59,419 nucleotides of DNA. It comes from an uncultured Actinomycetes bacterium. GTDB lineage: Bacteria > Actinomycetota > Acidimicrobiia > Acidimicrobiales > RAAP-2. Location of the stretch: positions 1 through 59,419 of the forward strand of contig CAISIU010000094.1 of the NCBI GenBank assembly GCA_903885505.1, given 5' to 3'. Of the stretch, positions 17,933 to 24,511 are shown one piece after another (position 1 is the first letter of the stretch; every line of letters begins with the position of its first letter). Both the position numbers and the translations under genes were made by a program. The notes under the pieces were generated by a model. The model was not told where the DNA came from. It saw nothing but the letters and a program-made list of their open reading frames with translations, and ran no database searches.

Positions 17933-18828
17933 TGGAGCTGGACGTCTGGAACCTCAGTGCCTCGCTACAGGTCAGTGACCGACGAATTGAAAATGACGCC
18001 GAGAGTATCTTTCGCGATATCACTCACCGCGTCTCTCGAGCAGCGAATCGCTTTGATGAGACCAGCGAGATCAGTCGGCTGAATACGGCGCGCTCGATTG
18101 ATGCCTCTGACGATTTCATCGCCCTGTGGCGAGCGGCCGATCACGCCGCCACGCTGACTGACGGCGCGTGCAATCCCGCCGTACTGCCGGCACTACTGGC
18201 CTGGGGCTACGACCGCGACTTCAACGAGATCGACCACCTCGACCTCGCCCTGGTGCCCGAGGTCGGTCCCGCGCGCTGGGAGGGCGTTCACGTGGACGAG
18301 CGTCGCCATCGTGTCGAACTCGACGACGGTGTGCTTCTCGATTTCGGCTCGTCCGCCAAAGCGTGGACTTGTGACCTCATTGCCGACACCATCGCCCCCC
18401 TCTGCGGTGTGGCCGTCGAAATCGGTGGGGATGTAGCGGTGCGCGGCACCAGCCCCGACGGAGGCGTCTGGGCGATTGGCCTCTCCGATTCACTACTCCT
18501 CGCACCGGGCGGCCCCCGCATTGGTCTGGCACACGGTGGCGTAGCCACGAGCTCACGAAAGATTCGCCAGTGGCGCGTGAACGGCCAGCGAGTGAATCAC
18601 GTCATCGACCCCACGACGGGCCTGCCCGTCGCCGGTGATCTCGAAACCGTCACCGTGACGGCGGCGACATGCCTCGAGGCCAATGCCTTTTCCACCGCGG
18701 CCCTCGTCTGGGGTCGCCGCGACGCGCTGTCGCGTATCTCGCAGCACGGCTGGTCCGCCCGGGCCGTGTGCGAGGACGGTTCGATTATCACGGCTGGTCC
18801 CTGGCCGAGCGAGGAGACAGCCGCATGA
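17932..18828 (+). CDS. FAD:protein FMN transferase, ApbE family
   Basis: Attaches FMN from FAD through a phosphoester to Thr/Ser of target redox proteins. The ATG at 17932 was chosen because it overlaps the previous stop as TAATG; the longer frame from 17893 adds 13 residues inside that gene. Family landmarks are DGACNPAVLPALLAWGY, DFGSSAKAWTCDLI (FAD-binding region), VEIGGDVAVRG, and NHVIDPTTGLPV with the metal-binding segment TAATCLEANAFSTAAL. The 298 residues show no signal peptide or lipobox, unlike many periplasmic ApbE proteins, so it may act in the cytoplasm. It overlaps the next gene by ATGA. Confidence 0.9.
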   Translation: MELDVWNLSASLQVSDRRIENDAESIFRDITHRVSRAANRFDETSEISRLNTARSIDASDDFIALWRAADHAATLTDGACNPAVLPALLAWGYDRDFNEIDHLDLALVPEVGPARWEGVHVDERRHRVELDDGVLLDFGSSAKAWTCDLIADTIAPLCGVAVEIGGDVAVRGTSPDGGVWAIGLSDSLLLAPGGPRIGLAHGGVATSSRKIRQWRVNGQRVNHVIDPTTGLPVAGDLETVTVTAATCLEANAFSTAALVWGRRDALSRISQHGWSARAVCEDGSIITAGPWPSEETAA

Positions 18829-19424
18829 TCGGCTTTACGACCCCCTACCTCTGGTATTCGTCACGCGCTACCGGCGCGGTGTCACTGTGCCTGCTCACCC
18901 TGGTCATGGTGCTGGGGCCGCTGGTCTCGACCCGCGTGGGTGGGCGACGCATCGGACGATTTGCCATCAACGAACTTCACCGGTCACTGTCCATGGTGGC
19001 CATGTTGTTCGTCGCCATTCACGTCACCGCGACCGTCATTGACACTTACGTCCCCATCGGCATTCTGTCCGCCTTCGTGCCCTTCACGTCGCCGTATCGC
19101 CGACTGCCGGTGGCCATCGGCACGGTGGCGATTGACCTGATGATCGCCGTGTGGCTAACGAGCTACTTCAAAGAAAAGCTTCGGCCCGACCTCTGGCGAG
19201 CCATTCACTGGCTGAGCTACGGGTCTTTCGTCGCCGCCCTCGCGCACGGCTACCTCACGGGTACTGACGCGCACACCCGCTGGTACCTGATCTTGACGGT
19301 GGGCTGTGGCGCGGCGAGCATGGCCGCCATCGTGTGGCGCATCACCGCTCGCCCGGAGCGTGCGGGCGGACGCACCGCCCTGTCGCCGCTCGACGCCCCG
19401 GCGCCCGGACGGAGGAAGTCATGA
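18825..19424 (+). CDS. Ferric-reductase-like bis-haem membrane protein
   Basis: A 199-residue integral membrane protein that probably passes electrons across the membrane through two b-type haems. I used the ATG at 18825 (ATGA overlap with apbE); a longer frame from 18669 runs inside apbE and is unlikely. The N-terminal WYSSRATGAVSL is typical of ferric-reductase-like transmembrane proteins. About five helices are visible. Histidines 52 and 66 lie on one helix and 128 and 141 on another, the 13-residue spacing expected for stacked bis-His haems. No cytosolic FAD/NAD domain is fused; the next gene may supply that function. Confidence 0.85.
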   Translation: MIGFTTPYLWYSSRATGAVSLCLLTLVMVLGPLVSTRVGGRRIGRFAINELHRSLSMVAMLFVAIHVTATVIDTYVPIGILSAFVPFTSPYRRLPVAIGTVAIDLMIAVWLTSYFKEKLRPDLWRAIHWLSYGSFVAALAHGYLTGTDAHTRWYLILTVGCGAASMAAIVWRITARPERAGGRTALSPLDAPAPGRRKS

Positions 19425-20677
19425 GTTTGCACCGCGTGCTGACCGGCGCCCCGCGCTCGGCGCCCGCCACCTACGCCGAGCACGTGGCCCAATTTGGCGA
19501 ATTGCCTCGCACGGCCGACATCACGAAGGAGCTGCTCGCGAGTGGCCTCACGGGTCACGGCGGAGCGGCCTTCCCCACGGGCAAAAAGGTGGAGCTCCTC
19601 AAGAATCAGCGCCACGGCGTGCAGTTCGTGGTGGTCAACGCCATGGAAGGCGAACCGGCGTCGATGAAAGATCGAGTTCTGCTCTCCACGAATCCCCACC
19701 TGGTAATCGATGGCGCGGTCGCGCTGGCGAACACCCTGGATGCCGATCAGGTCATCATTTGCGTTCCTCGCGACCGGCCACAGTTGGCCGCCATCGTGCA
19801 GCGTGCCATTGAGGAACGACCCTCACGGGCCCGCCGCGACGCGCGCATCGAACTGCAAACCCCTCCCGGCCGATACGTCGCCGGCGAAGAGTCCGCTCTC
19901 GTTCACTGGTTGAACGACAAAGAGACCTTGCCGCAGTATCGACCAACGAGGCCCGCCATTTTGACCATCGGCCGGTCAGCCACCTTGGTAGACAACGCCG
20001 AGACCTGCGCCCACGTGGCCCTTATTGCGCGATACGGCGCGCCATGGTTTCGCCAGGTGGGCACGGCGAATCGCCCCGGCACCGCCGTGGTGACGGTCTC
20101 GGGTGCCGTGAAGCCGGCAGTGACCGAAGTCCCCTACGGCACGCCCATCATCGACATCGCGAGGGAGTGCGGCGTCACGAATCCTCCACAGGCATTCCTC
20201 TTGGCCGGCTTCGGCGGAGTGTGGATTGACGGTGCCGAGGCCCATCGTGGTTTCGATGACGACAGCCTGCGCCCGATCAAGGCCACCACCGGCGCGGGCA
20301 TTGTGGTGGCGTTACCGCTGAACGCCTGTGGTATTCGCGAAACGGCACGCATCGTGCGCTGGATGGCTGGTGAGTCGGCCCGTCAGTGCGGGCCCTGCGC
20401 CTTTGGACTCCCGGCCCTCGCTGACGACCTCGAACTCCTCGCCAGCGGACGTCGCGCCGAGCAGACGCTCAGTCGCCTGCAGTCGCGTGCCAGCGTGATT
20501 GAAGGCCGCGGGGCGTGTCGACACCCCGATGGCGTCGTGCGTCTCGTGCGCTCCGCCTTGGAGGTCTTTGCTGCCGACGTGGTGCGTCACGCCAATGGCA
20601 ATCCCTGTGTGCACGCCCAGTCCACGGTCGTGCACGTCCCTGCCACCCAACGCGAGGAGGAACTCGAATGGCAATGA
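19421..20677 (+). CDS. NuoF-like NADH/FMN/Fe-S oxidoreductase subunit
   Basis: Likely takes electrons from NAD(P)H on FMN and passes them through an Fe-S centre to the ferredoxin or the haem protein. ATG 19421 overlaps the previous stop (ATGA) and gives 418 residues. SGLTGHGGAAFPTGKK is the FMN/NADH glycine-rich site, and YVAGEESALVHWL and SLBB-like VTVSGAVKPAVTEVPYG follow. The Fe-S domain has Cys323, Cys326 and, 40 residues later, Cys366, but Ala320 stands where complex I NuoF has its first cluster Cys. I recall related actinobacterial proteins with the same change, but this was not checked. Confidence 0.87.
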   Translation: MSLHRVLTGAPRSAPATYAEHVAQFGELPRTADITKELLASGLTGHGGAAFPTGKKVELLKNQRHGVQFVVVNAMEGEPASMKDRVLLSTNPHLVIDGAVALANTLDADQVIICVPRDRPQLAAIVQRAIEERPSRARRDARIELQTPPGRYVAGEESALVHWLNDKETLPQYRPTRPAILTIGRSATLVDNAETCAHVALIARYGAPWFRQVGTANRPGTAVVTVSGAVKPAVTEVPYGTPIIDIARECGVTNPPQAFLLAGFGGVWIDGAEAHRGFDDDSLRPIKATTGAGIVVALPLNACGIRETARIVRWMAGESARQCGPCAFGLPALADDLELLASGRRAEQTLSRLQSRASVIEGRGACRHPDGVVRLVRSALEVFAADVVRHANGNPCVHAQSTVVHVPATQREEELEWQ

Positions 20678-20907
20678 GGAAACGAGGCGCCAGTTTTCGA
20701 CTCGTGGTCGATCCCGTTCGCTGCGATGGCTATGGCCACTGCCACGAATTAGCCCCCGAGTTGGTCACCCTCGACGAATGGGGCTACCCCATCATCACGG
20801 CCAATGCCTTTCCCGGTAATGACCGAGAGCTCATGCGCTCCGCGCAGCTCGCGGTGCGAGGTTGCCCCCGGATGGCCCTGGTCATCGAGAAAATCAGCGC
20901 GCAATAA
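20668..20907 (+). CDS. Ferredoxin, [3Fe-4S] type
   Basis: A 79-residue electron carrier. Ligands are Cys19-x5-Cys25 and Cys66-Pro, the three-Cys pattern of the 3Fe-4S ferredoxins that serve actinobacterial P450s; the usual second Cys of a 4Fe-4S site is replaced (GYGHC). ATG 20668 is favoured by a GAGGAGG site 7 bases upstream; ATG 20674 with an ATGA overlap is the alternative. It is the last gene of the redox operon, so its natural partner is probably the NuoF-like protein. Its 3' end overlaps the convergent glyoxalase-like gene by 14 bases. Confidence 0.9.
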   Translation: MAMRKRGASFRLVVDPVRCDGYGHCHELAPELVTLDEWGYPIITANAFPGNDRELMRSAQLAVRGCPRMALVIEKISAQ

Positions 20908-21250
20908 GTTCGAGTCGATTCCCGACCGGATCAAGCACGTAACAGCGGCGCACCTCGGCGAGTCGGGTATCGACGGTCACGTCGTAGCCATCACGCGTGA
21001 GGAGTGTGATGACCTCGTCGTAGTTGTCCAGCCGAAAGGCCAGGTGGCTCTTCAGGTGGGGGCGAAAGGCCTCCTCGACGCCGAAGTGAAGTGCCAGCGC
21101 GCCGACCTGCAACCAGCAGCCCCCAGTAGGGCGCAGGGCATCAGGCTTCTCTAGTTCCTGGGCGCCGAAGAAAGTCTCGTAGAAGTCCACGATGGCCGCC
21201 TCGTGTCGCGGCGGAATGGATAACTGCACGTGGTCAAGTTCAATAGTCAC
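20894..21250 (-). CDS. VOC superfamily (glyoxalase/dioxygenase-like) protein
   Basis: A 118-residue metal-binding protein of the vicinal oxygen chelate fold. It shows two beta-alpha-beta-beta-beta units: IELDHVQLSIPP with a candidate metal His, AALHFGVEE, SHLAFRLDNYDEVITLL with a second His, and YVLDPVGNRLELI with the terminal Glu. The substrate is unknown. The start is GTG. It is divergent from the bS22 gene and converges on the ferredoxin gene. Confidence 0.82.
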   Translation of the reverse strand: MTIELDHVQLSIPPRHEAAIVDFYETFFGAQELEKPDALRPTGGCWLQVGALALHFGVEEAFRPHLKSHLAFRLDNYDEVITLLTRDGYDVTVDTRLAEVRRCYVLDPVGNRLELIAR

Positions 21251-21269
21251 CCTCCCATTGTGCTGGAGA

Positions 21270-21300
21270 TTGGCATTGGGGGTGCCCCAGCGAGTAACGT
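21270..21300 (+). promoter_or_regulatory. Candidate promoter for the bS22 gene, possibly leaderless
   Basis: TTGGCA (21270-21275) and TAACGT (21295-21300) resemble -35 and -10 boxes with a 19-base gap. A start site about 7 bases past the -10 would fall next to the ATG at 21310. No Shine-Dalgarno sequence precedes that ATG, which fits a leaderless transcript. The match is weak. Confidence 0.3.
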
Positions 21301-21309
21301 GGTCAAACC

Positions 21310-21411
21310 ATGGGTTCTCTGATCAAAAAGCGCCGTAAGCGCATGCGCAAGAAGAAGCACAAGAAGATGCTGAAGCGCACTCGCTTCCAGCGTCGCGCCG
21401 CCGGCAAGTAA
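21310..21411 (+). CDS. Small ribosomal protein bS22 (AURKAIP1/COX24 domain)
   Basis: A 33-residue, extremely basic protein. It begins MGSLIKKRRKRMRKKKHKK and continues with repeated Lys/Arg to the C-terminal GK. It is nearly identical in pattern to the mycobacterial protein seen near the decoding centre of the 30S subunit and related to mitochondrial mS38 (AURKAIP1). It is an actinobacterial marker gene too short for most ORF cut-offs. It is monocistronic, flanked by a divergent VOC gene and the convergent ispE, 15 bases away. Confidence 0.92.
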   Translation: MGSLIKKRRKRMRKKKHKKMLKRTRFQRRAAGK

Positions 21412-21426
21412 GCCAGCCGACTTCTT

Positions 21427-22155
21427 TTATACCGTTTCCGTCTCGTAGACGGTCACGTCCCCGACCGGGGTGCTCACCGTTGCCGTGAGTCCCGCGTGTC
21501 CTTCGTAAAAACACGTCGCTCCCGATCCGCACAGTTCCAGGTCGCGACCGAACTCCGCTCGCCACCAAGCTCGTAGTTGCTGAAGGCGTGGTTCGACCGA
21601 TTCAGCCGCCACTCGCAGGTGATTTCGACCGTTGCCCGCTTCACCCAGCTCATCAAATCGCCGATAAACCGCGGCGGTCGACAGGGAAAACGGGGGCACC
21701 ACGATGCTGACGGGTTCGCGCACCACCTCTAGCGGCTCGAGAATCTCTCCCACTCCCGTCACGAGGGCCCGGCCACCCATCACGCAAAAAGGCACGTCGG
21801 CGCCCAGACTGGCCGCGAGAGCGGGGTCAGTGATCCCCGCCCAGCGCAAAATCGCCGCGGCGTCGGCCGAGCCGCCACCGAGTCCGCCGCCGTGCGGAAT
21901 ATTTTTGGTCAGGCGGACCCGCGCGCGTCGGCCCGTCACCGCCAGGGCGCGAAGAACGAGGTTGTCCGTGGTGCTGAGGCCGTCGGCGAAGGGGCCGTCG
22001 ATCACTAGCGAGGTGTCGTCCGCGGGCTCAATGTCGAGGTCGTCCGCCAGCGCCAAAGTGCGCATTTCACTTCGCAGCAAGTGGTAGCCGTCGGCTCGTC
22101 GCCCGGTCATTTCTAAGAACCAGGTCAACTTGGCCGGGGCGCGACGAAGGCTCAT
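21427..22155 (-). CDS. ispE: 4-diphosphocytidyl-2-C-methyl-D-erythritol kinase
   Basis: The ATP-dependent kinase of the non-mevalonate isoprenoid pathway. GHMP-family motifs are present: APAKLTWFLEMTGRRADGYH at the N-terminus, the ATP loop PHGGGLGGGSADAAAILRW, and the C-terminal LCGSGATCF. At 242 residues it is about 40 shorter than typical IspE, mainly in the middle and C-terminus, but every motif survives. It overlaps rsmA by 4 bases, the usual rsmA-ispE pairing. Confidence 0.93.
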   Translation of the reverse strand: MSLRRAPAKLTWFLEMTGRRADGYHLLRSEMRTLALADDLDIEPADDTSLVIDGPFADGLSTTDNLVLRALAVTGRRARVRLTKNIPHGGGLGGGSADAAAILRWAGITDPALAASLGADVPFCVMGGRALVTGVGEILEPLEVVREPVSIVVPPFSLSTAAVYRRFDELGEAGNGRNHLRVAAESVEPRLQQLRAWWRAEFGRDLELCGSGATCFYEGHAGLTATVSTPVGDVTVYETETV

Positions 22156-22967
22156 CGCGACTCCACCAAACGGGCGAAATCCTCCAATGACAAGGTCTCG
22201 GGGCGAGCGGTGGGATCAACCTGCGCGCGAACAAACACCTCGTCGGTCGCCCAGGCCTTCAAGGTGTGACGCAGCATCTTGCGACGCTGCGCGAACGCCG
22301 TGCGCACCGCATCAAACAGCGCCGCTTCACTGACTCGGTCGGGGCTAATGAGCACGTCCTCGCGGCGAGTCACTTCGAGCAGTCCCGATTCCACCTTGGG
22401 GCGGGGCAGAAAGACGCTGGCGGGAACTTTGCCGACGACCTTGGCGGTGGCGAAATAGGCGGTACGCAGCGAGACGGCCCCGAAGGCCTCGTCATTTGGC
22501 TGCGCGGCAAATCGCTCCGCCACCTCGAGCTGCACCATGACCAAGAGCCTCGTGACCTGCGGCACCGTTTCGAGCAGATGCAAAATCAGCGGTGTCGCCA
22601 CGTTGTAGGGAAGGTTGGCGACCACCACGGCGGAGCGACCCTGGAGAATTTCCTGATAATCAGCGTGCAACGCATCGGCGTGATGGACCACGACGCCGAC
22701 GGGCTCCACGACGCGACGAAGCGGCGCCAGGAGATGACGGTCGACTTCGATGGCCTCGACCGTGGCACCCGTTTCGGCCAGGGCCAGCGTGAGCGAACCC
22801 AGCCCGGGCCCGATCTCGAGCACGAGGTCGCCCTCGTGCACGCGAGCGAGGCGAGCGATTTTGCGAACCGTATTGGGGTCAACGACGAAGTTTTGACCGA
22901 GAGCCCGCGAGGGCGAGAGGCCGAATTCTTCAAGTAGTGCCGCGATGGCGGGGCGAGAGTGCGTCAC
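22152..22967 (-). CDS. rsmA: 16S rRNA (adenine1518-N6/adenine1519-N6)-dimethyltransferase
   Basis: Dimethylates two adjacent adenines in helix 45 of 16S rRNA. The SAM site is LEIGPGLGSLTLALAETG; the N-terminal ALGQNFVVDP and the catalytic NLPYNVATPLILHLL (the NLPY motif) are intact. I chose GTG 22967, which gives a GTGA overlap with the DPBB gene and puts the N-terminus a normal distance before LGQNF. The longer frame to 23084 adds 39 unrelated residues. About 271 residues is the normal size. Confidence 0.95.
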   Translation of the reverse strand: MTHSRPAIAALLEEFGLSPSRALGQNFVVDPNTVRKIARLARVHEGDLVLEIGPGLGSLTLALAETGATVEAIEVDRHLLAPLRRVVEPVGVVVHHADALHADYQEILQGRSAVVVANLPYNVATPLILHLLETVPQVTRLLVMVQLEVAERFAAQPNDEAFGAVSLRTAYFATAKVVGKVPASVFLPRPKVESGLLEVTRREDVLISPDRVSEAALFDAVRTAFAQRRKMLRHTLKAWATDEVFVRAQVDPTARPETLSLEDFARLVESR

Positions 22968-23551
22968 CAGTACACGGCAATGGGCACGACGCCCTTGCCC
23001 AAGGGAGCGAGCTGGGAGAACTGAGTTTCCGACAGATCCACAATGTGGCTGCTGCCGGGCGCTTCGGTATCCGTCACGATGCAACTAATGGTCCGACCGT
23101 TACGGCGGTCTCGGATGTACAGGCGCACGCCGTGGGGCACAAAAGCCGCCGCACATTGACCCGGAATGTAGTTGTACCAGGTGGCGAAGCCCGTTTTGAC
23201 ATGCGTGGTGTGCACCGCTCGATGAACTGGAGGCACCACGTGGTGCACAATCGGCGGCGCCACGTGGTGGACCACGGGGGGCGCCACGTGGTGGACGGGC
23301 GGGGCGACATGGTGGACCACCGGGGGTGCGACGTGGTGCACGGGCGGGGCGGGGTGGTGGACGACGGGTGCCGGGGGTGCCACGGTTGTGGTGGTCTCGG
23401 CAATGGTGGTGGACGTGGAGGAAACGGTCGCGGCGAGCAGCTGCTGACCGGAGAGCGAAACGGGACGTGACGCGCTAGGTCCGCTGACGGCGCCGAGACC
23501 CGCGAGGGGCAACACGACGGCCGCAACGAGCACGACAGCCCGCCGCACCAT
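22964..23551 (-). CDS. Secreted DPBB (RlpA/3D-like) protein with a His-His/Pro repeat linker
   Basis: Probably a cell-wall protein. A signal peptide (about 1-25) and a Ser/Thr-rich segment lead to residues 62-110, where six His-His pairs recur in alternating 7- and 8-residue units of the type VHHVAPP/VVHHVAPP. Residues 118-195 look like a double-psi beta-barrel: GFATWYN, CAAAFVPHGV, IVTDTEAPG and IVDLSETQFSQLAPLGKGVVPIAV. RlpA and 3D domains of this fold include lytic transglycosylases, but the catalytic residues are not certain here. It sits between tatD and rsmA, the place of YabE in Bacillus and RpfB in mycobacteria. The His pairs could bind metal. Confidence 0.72.
   Translation of the reverse strand: MVRRAVVLVAAVVLPLAGLGAVSGPSASRPVSLSGQQLLAATVSSTSTTIAETTTTVAPPAPVVHHPAPPVHHVAPPVVHHVAPPVHHVAPPVVHHVAPPIVHHVVPPVHRAVHTTHVKTGFATWYNYIPGQCAAAFVPHGVRLYIRDRRNGRTISCIVTDTEAPGSSHIVDLSETQFSQLAPLGKGVVPIAVYW
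23222..23368 (-). repeat. In-frame tandem repeat coding for His-His/Pro units
   Basis: About 147 bases of near-exact direct repeats, seen on the plus strand as recurring CACGTGGTGGAC and CACGTGGTGCAC blocks. Two sub-units of 21 and 24 bases alternate, so the larger period is 45 bases. All copies stay in frame in the DPBB gene. Copy number may vary between strains by slippage. Confidence 0.8.
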
Positions 23552-23680
23552 GAGACGCTTCTGAGTCCTCAGATTTCCACCCTTCGCCGGGGACGATGTT
23601 CCGTCTACCTGCAGATACCTACGCTAGGCGGGGTGGGCCGGGGGTCACCCGAACTTTATTACAACACTTATATAACCTGA
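23552..23680 (-). promoter_or_regulatory. AT-rich leader upstream of the DPBB-rsmA-ispE operon
   Basis: This 129-base gap is the likely promoter region for the DPBB-rsmA-ispE transcript. Its distal part (about 23640-23680) is unusually AT-rich for the window and includes TTATATAAG on the minus strand, a plausible -10-like element. A c-di-AMP (ydaO) riboswitch often precedes rpf genes in Actinobacteria, but I could not match its conserved blocks here. Confidence 0.3.
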
Positions 23681-24511
23681 TCAGAGGTTAAAAAGACGTG
23701 CGCTGTTCGCGGAGGTGGCGGCGGCGAATTCTTGGTCGTCTTCGCCACGCAAGTCCGCGATAAATCGGCCCACGATGGACACCCAGGCCGGTTCGTTGGG
23801 CTTGCCGCGATGGGGCACCGGGGCCAAGAAGGGGCTATCGGTCTCGACGTGGATGCGATCAAGCGGTACGAGGCGAGCGGCGTCACGCAAGGACTGCGCA
23901 TTTTTGAAGGTCACGACCCCCGCGATGGAGATATCGCAGCCAAATTCCAAACAGGCCTCGGCTTCCGCGGGGCCGCCCGTGAAGCAGTGAATCACGGTGC
24001 GCGGAGGGACCCCTTCAGTGCGAAAGACGTCAAAAAGGTCATCCCAGGCGTCGCGAGCGTGGATCACGAGGGCTTTGTCGTATTGCGTCGCGAGGGCAAT
24101 TTGCTCGGCAAAAACTCGGCGCTGAACGTCGCGGGGACTGTGCTCGTAGTAGTAATCGAGGCCGCACTCCCCCACCCCGGAGATCAGGGGGGCCGATTCG
24201 GCCAGTAATTGCGCCAATTCCTCCGTGCCCGCGGTGGCCTCATGGGGATGGATGCCGACCGCACAGGCCAGCTGAACCGGTCCGGACTGGTCGCGAACGA
24301 GTTCGACCGCCTCGCGACTGGTCCCCATGTCCGTGCCAATGACAACGATTCGTGAAACGCCGGCGTCATAGGCGCGCTCGAGCGCAGATTCGATATTGAG
24401 GGTGTGGCGCCCCACGCCCGATTCCCACTCACGAGCATCGGGAGTCTCCCCGCCCGCCGACTGGCGAGAGACGTAGCGCTCCTGCAGGTGCGAGTGGGCG
24501 TCCGTCCACAT
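23681..24511 (-). CDS. tatD: TatD family metal-dependent DNase/hydrolase
   Basis: A TIM-barrel, two-metal hydrolase with 3'-5' exonuclease activity in characterised members. Metal ligands are visible: DAHSHLQ at the N-terminus, GECGLDYYYE, VIHARDAWDD, IHCFTGGP and ETDSPFLAPVPHRGKPNEP. A ~20-residue insert (about 12-33) separates the first motif from the rest, longer than usual. The ATG overlaps the metG stop by one base (TGATG). The metG-tatD order matches metS-yabD of Bacillus. Confidence 0.94.
   Translation of the reverse strand: MWTDAHSHLQERYVSRQSAGGETPDAREWESGVGRHTLNIESALERAYDAGVSRIVVIGTDMGTSREAVELVRDQSGPVQLACAVGIHPHEATAGTEELAQLLAESAPLISGVGECGLDYYYEHSPRDVQRRVFAEQIALATQYDKALVIHARDAWDDLFDVFRTEGVPPRTVIHCFTGGPAEAEACLEFGCDISIAGVVTFKNAQSLRDAARLVPLDRIHVETDSPFLAPVPHRGKPNEPAWVSIVGRFIADLRGEDDQEFAAATSANSARLFNL

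Noticed and set aside
18825-18900. Flavinylation motif in the haem membrane protein (SSRATGAVS)
   Set aside because: The sequence has TGA followed by Val and no preceding Asp, and R-A-T-G is a general feature of ferric-reductase-like proteins near the first helix.
23222-23368. CRISPR-like array
   Set aside because: The repeat is in frame, codes for His-Pro units, has no unique spacers and lies within a gene with a signal peptide.
23552-23680. c-di-AMP (ydaO) riboswitch
   Set aside because: The conserved blocks could not be aligned; only an AT-rich promoter-like patch was seen. A covariance-model search would decide.
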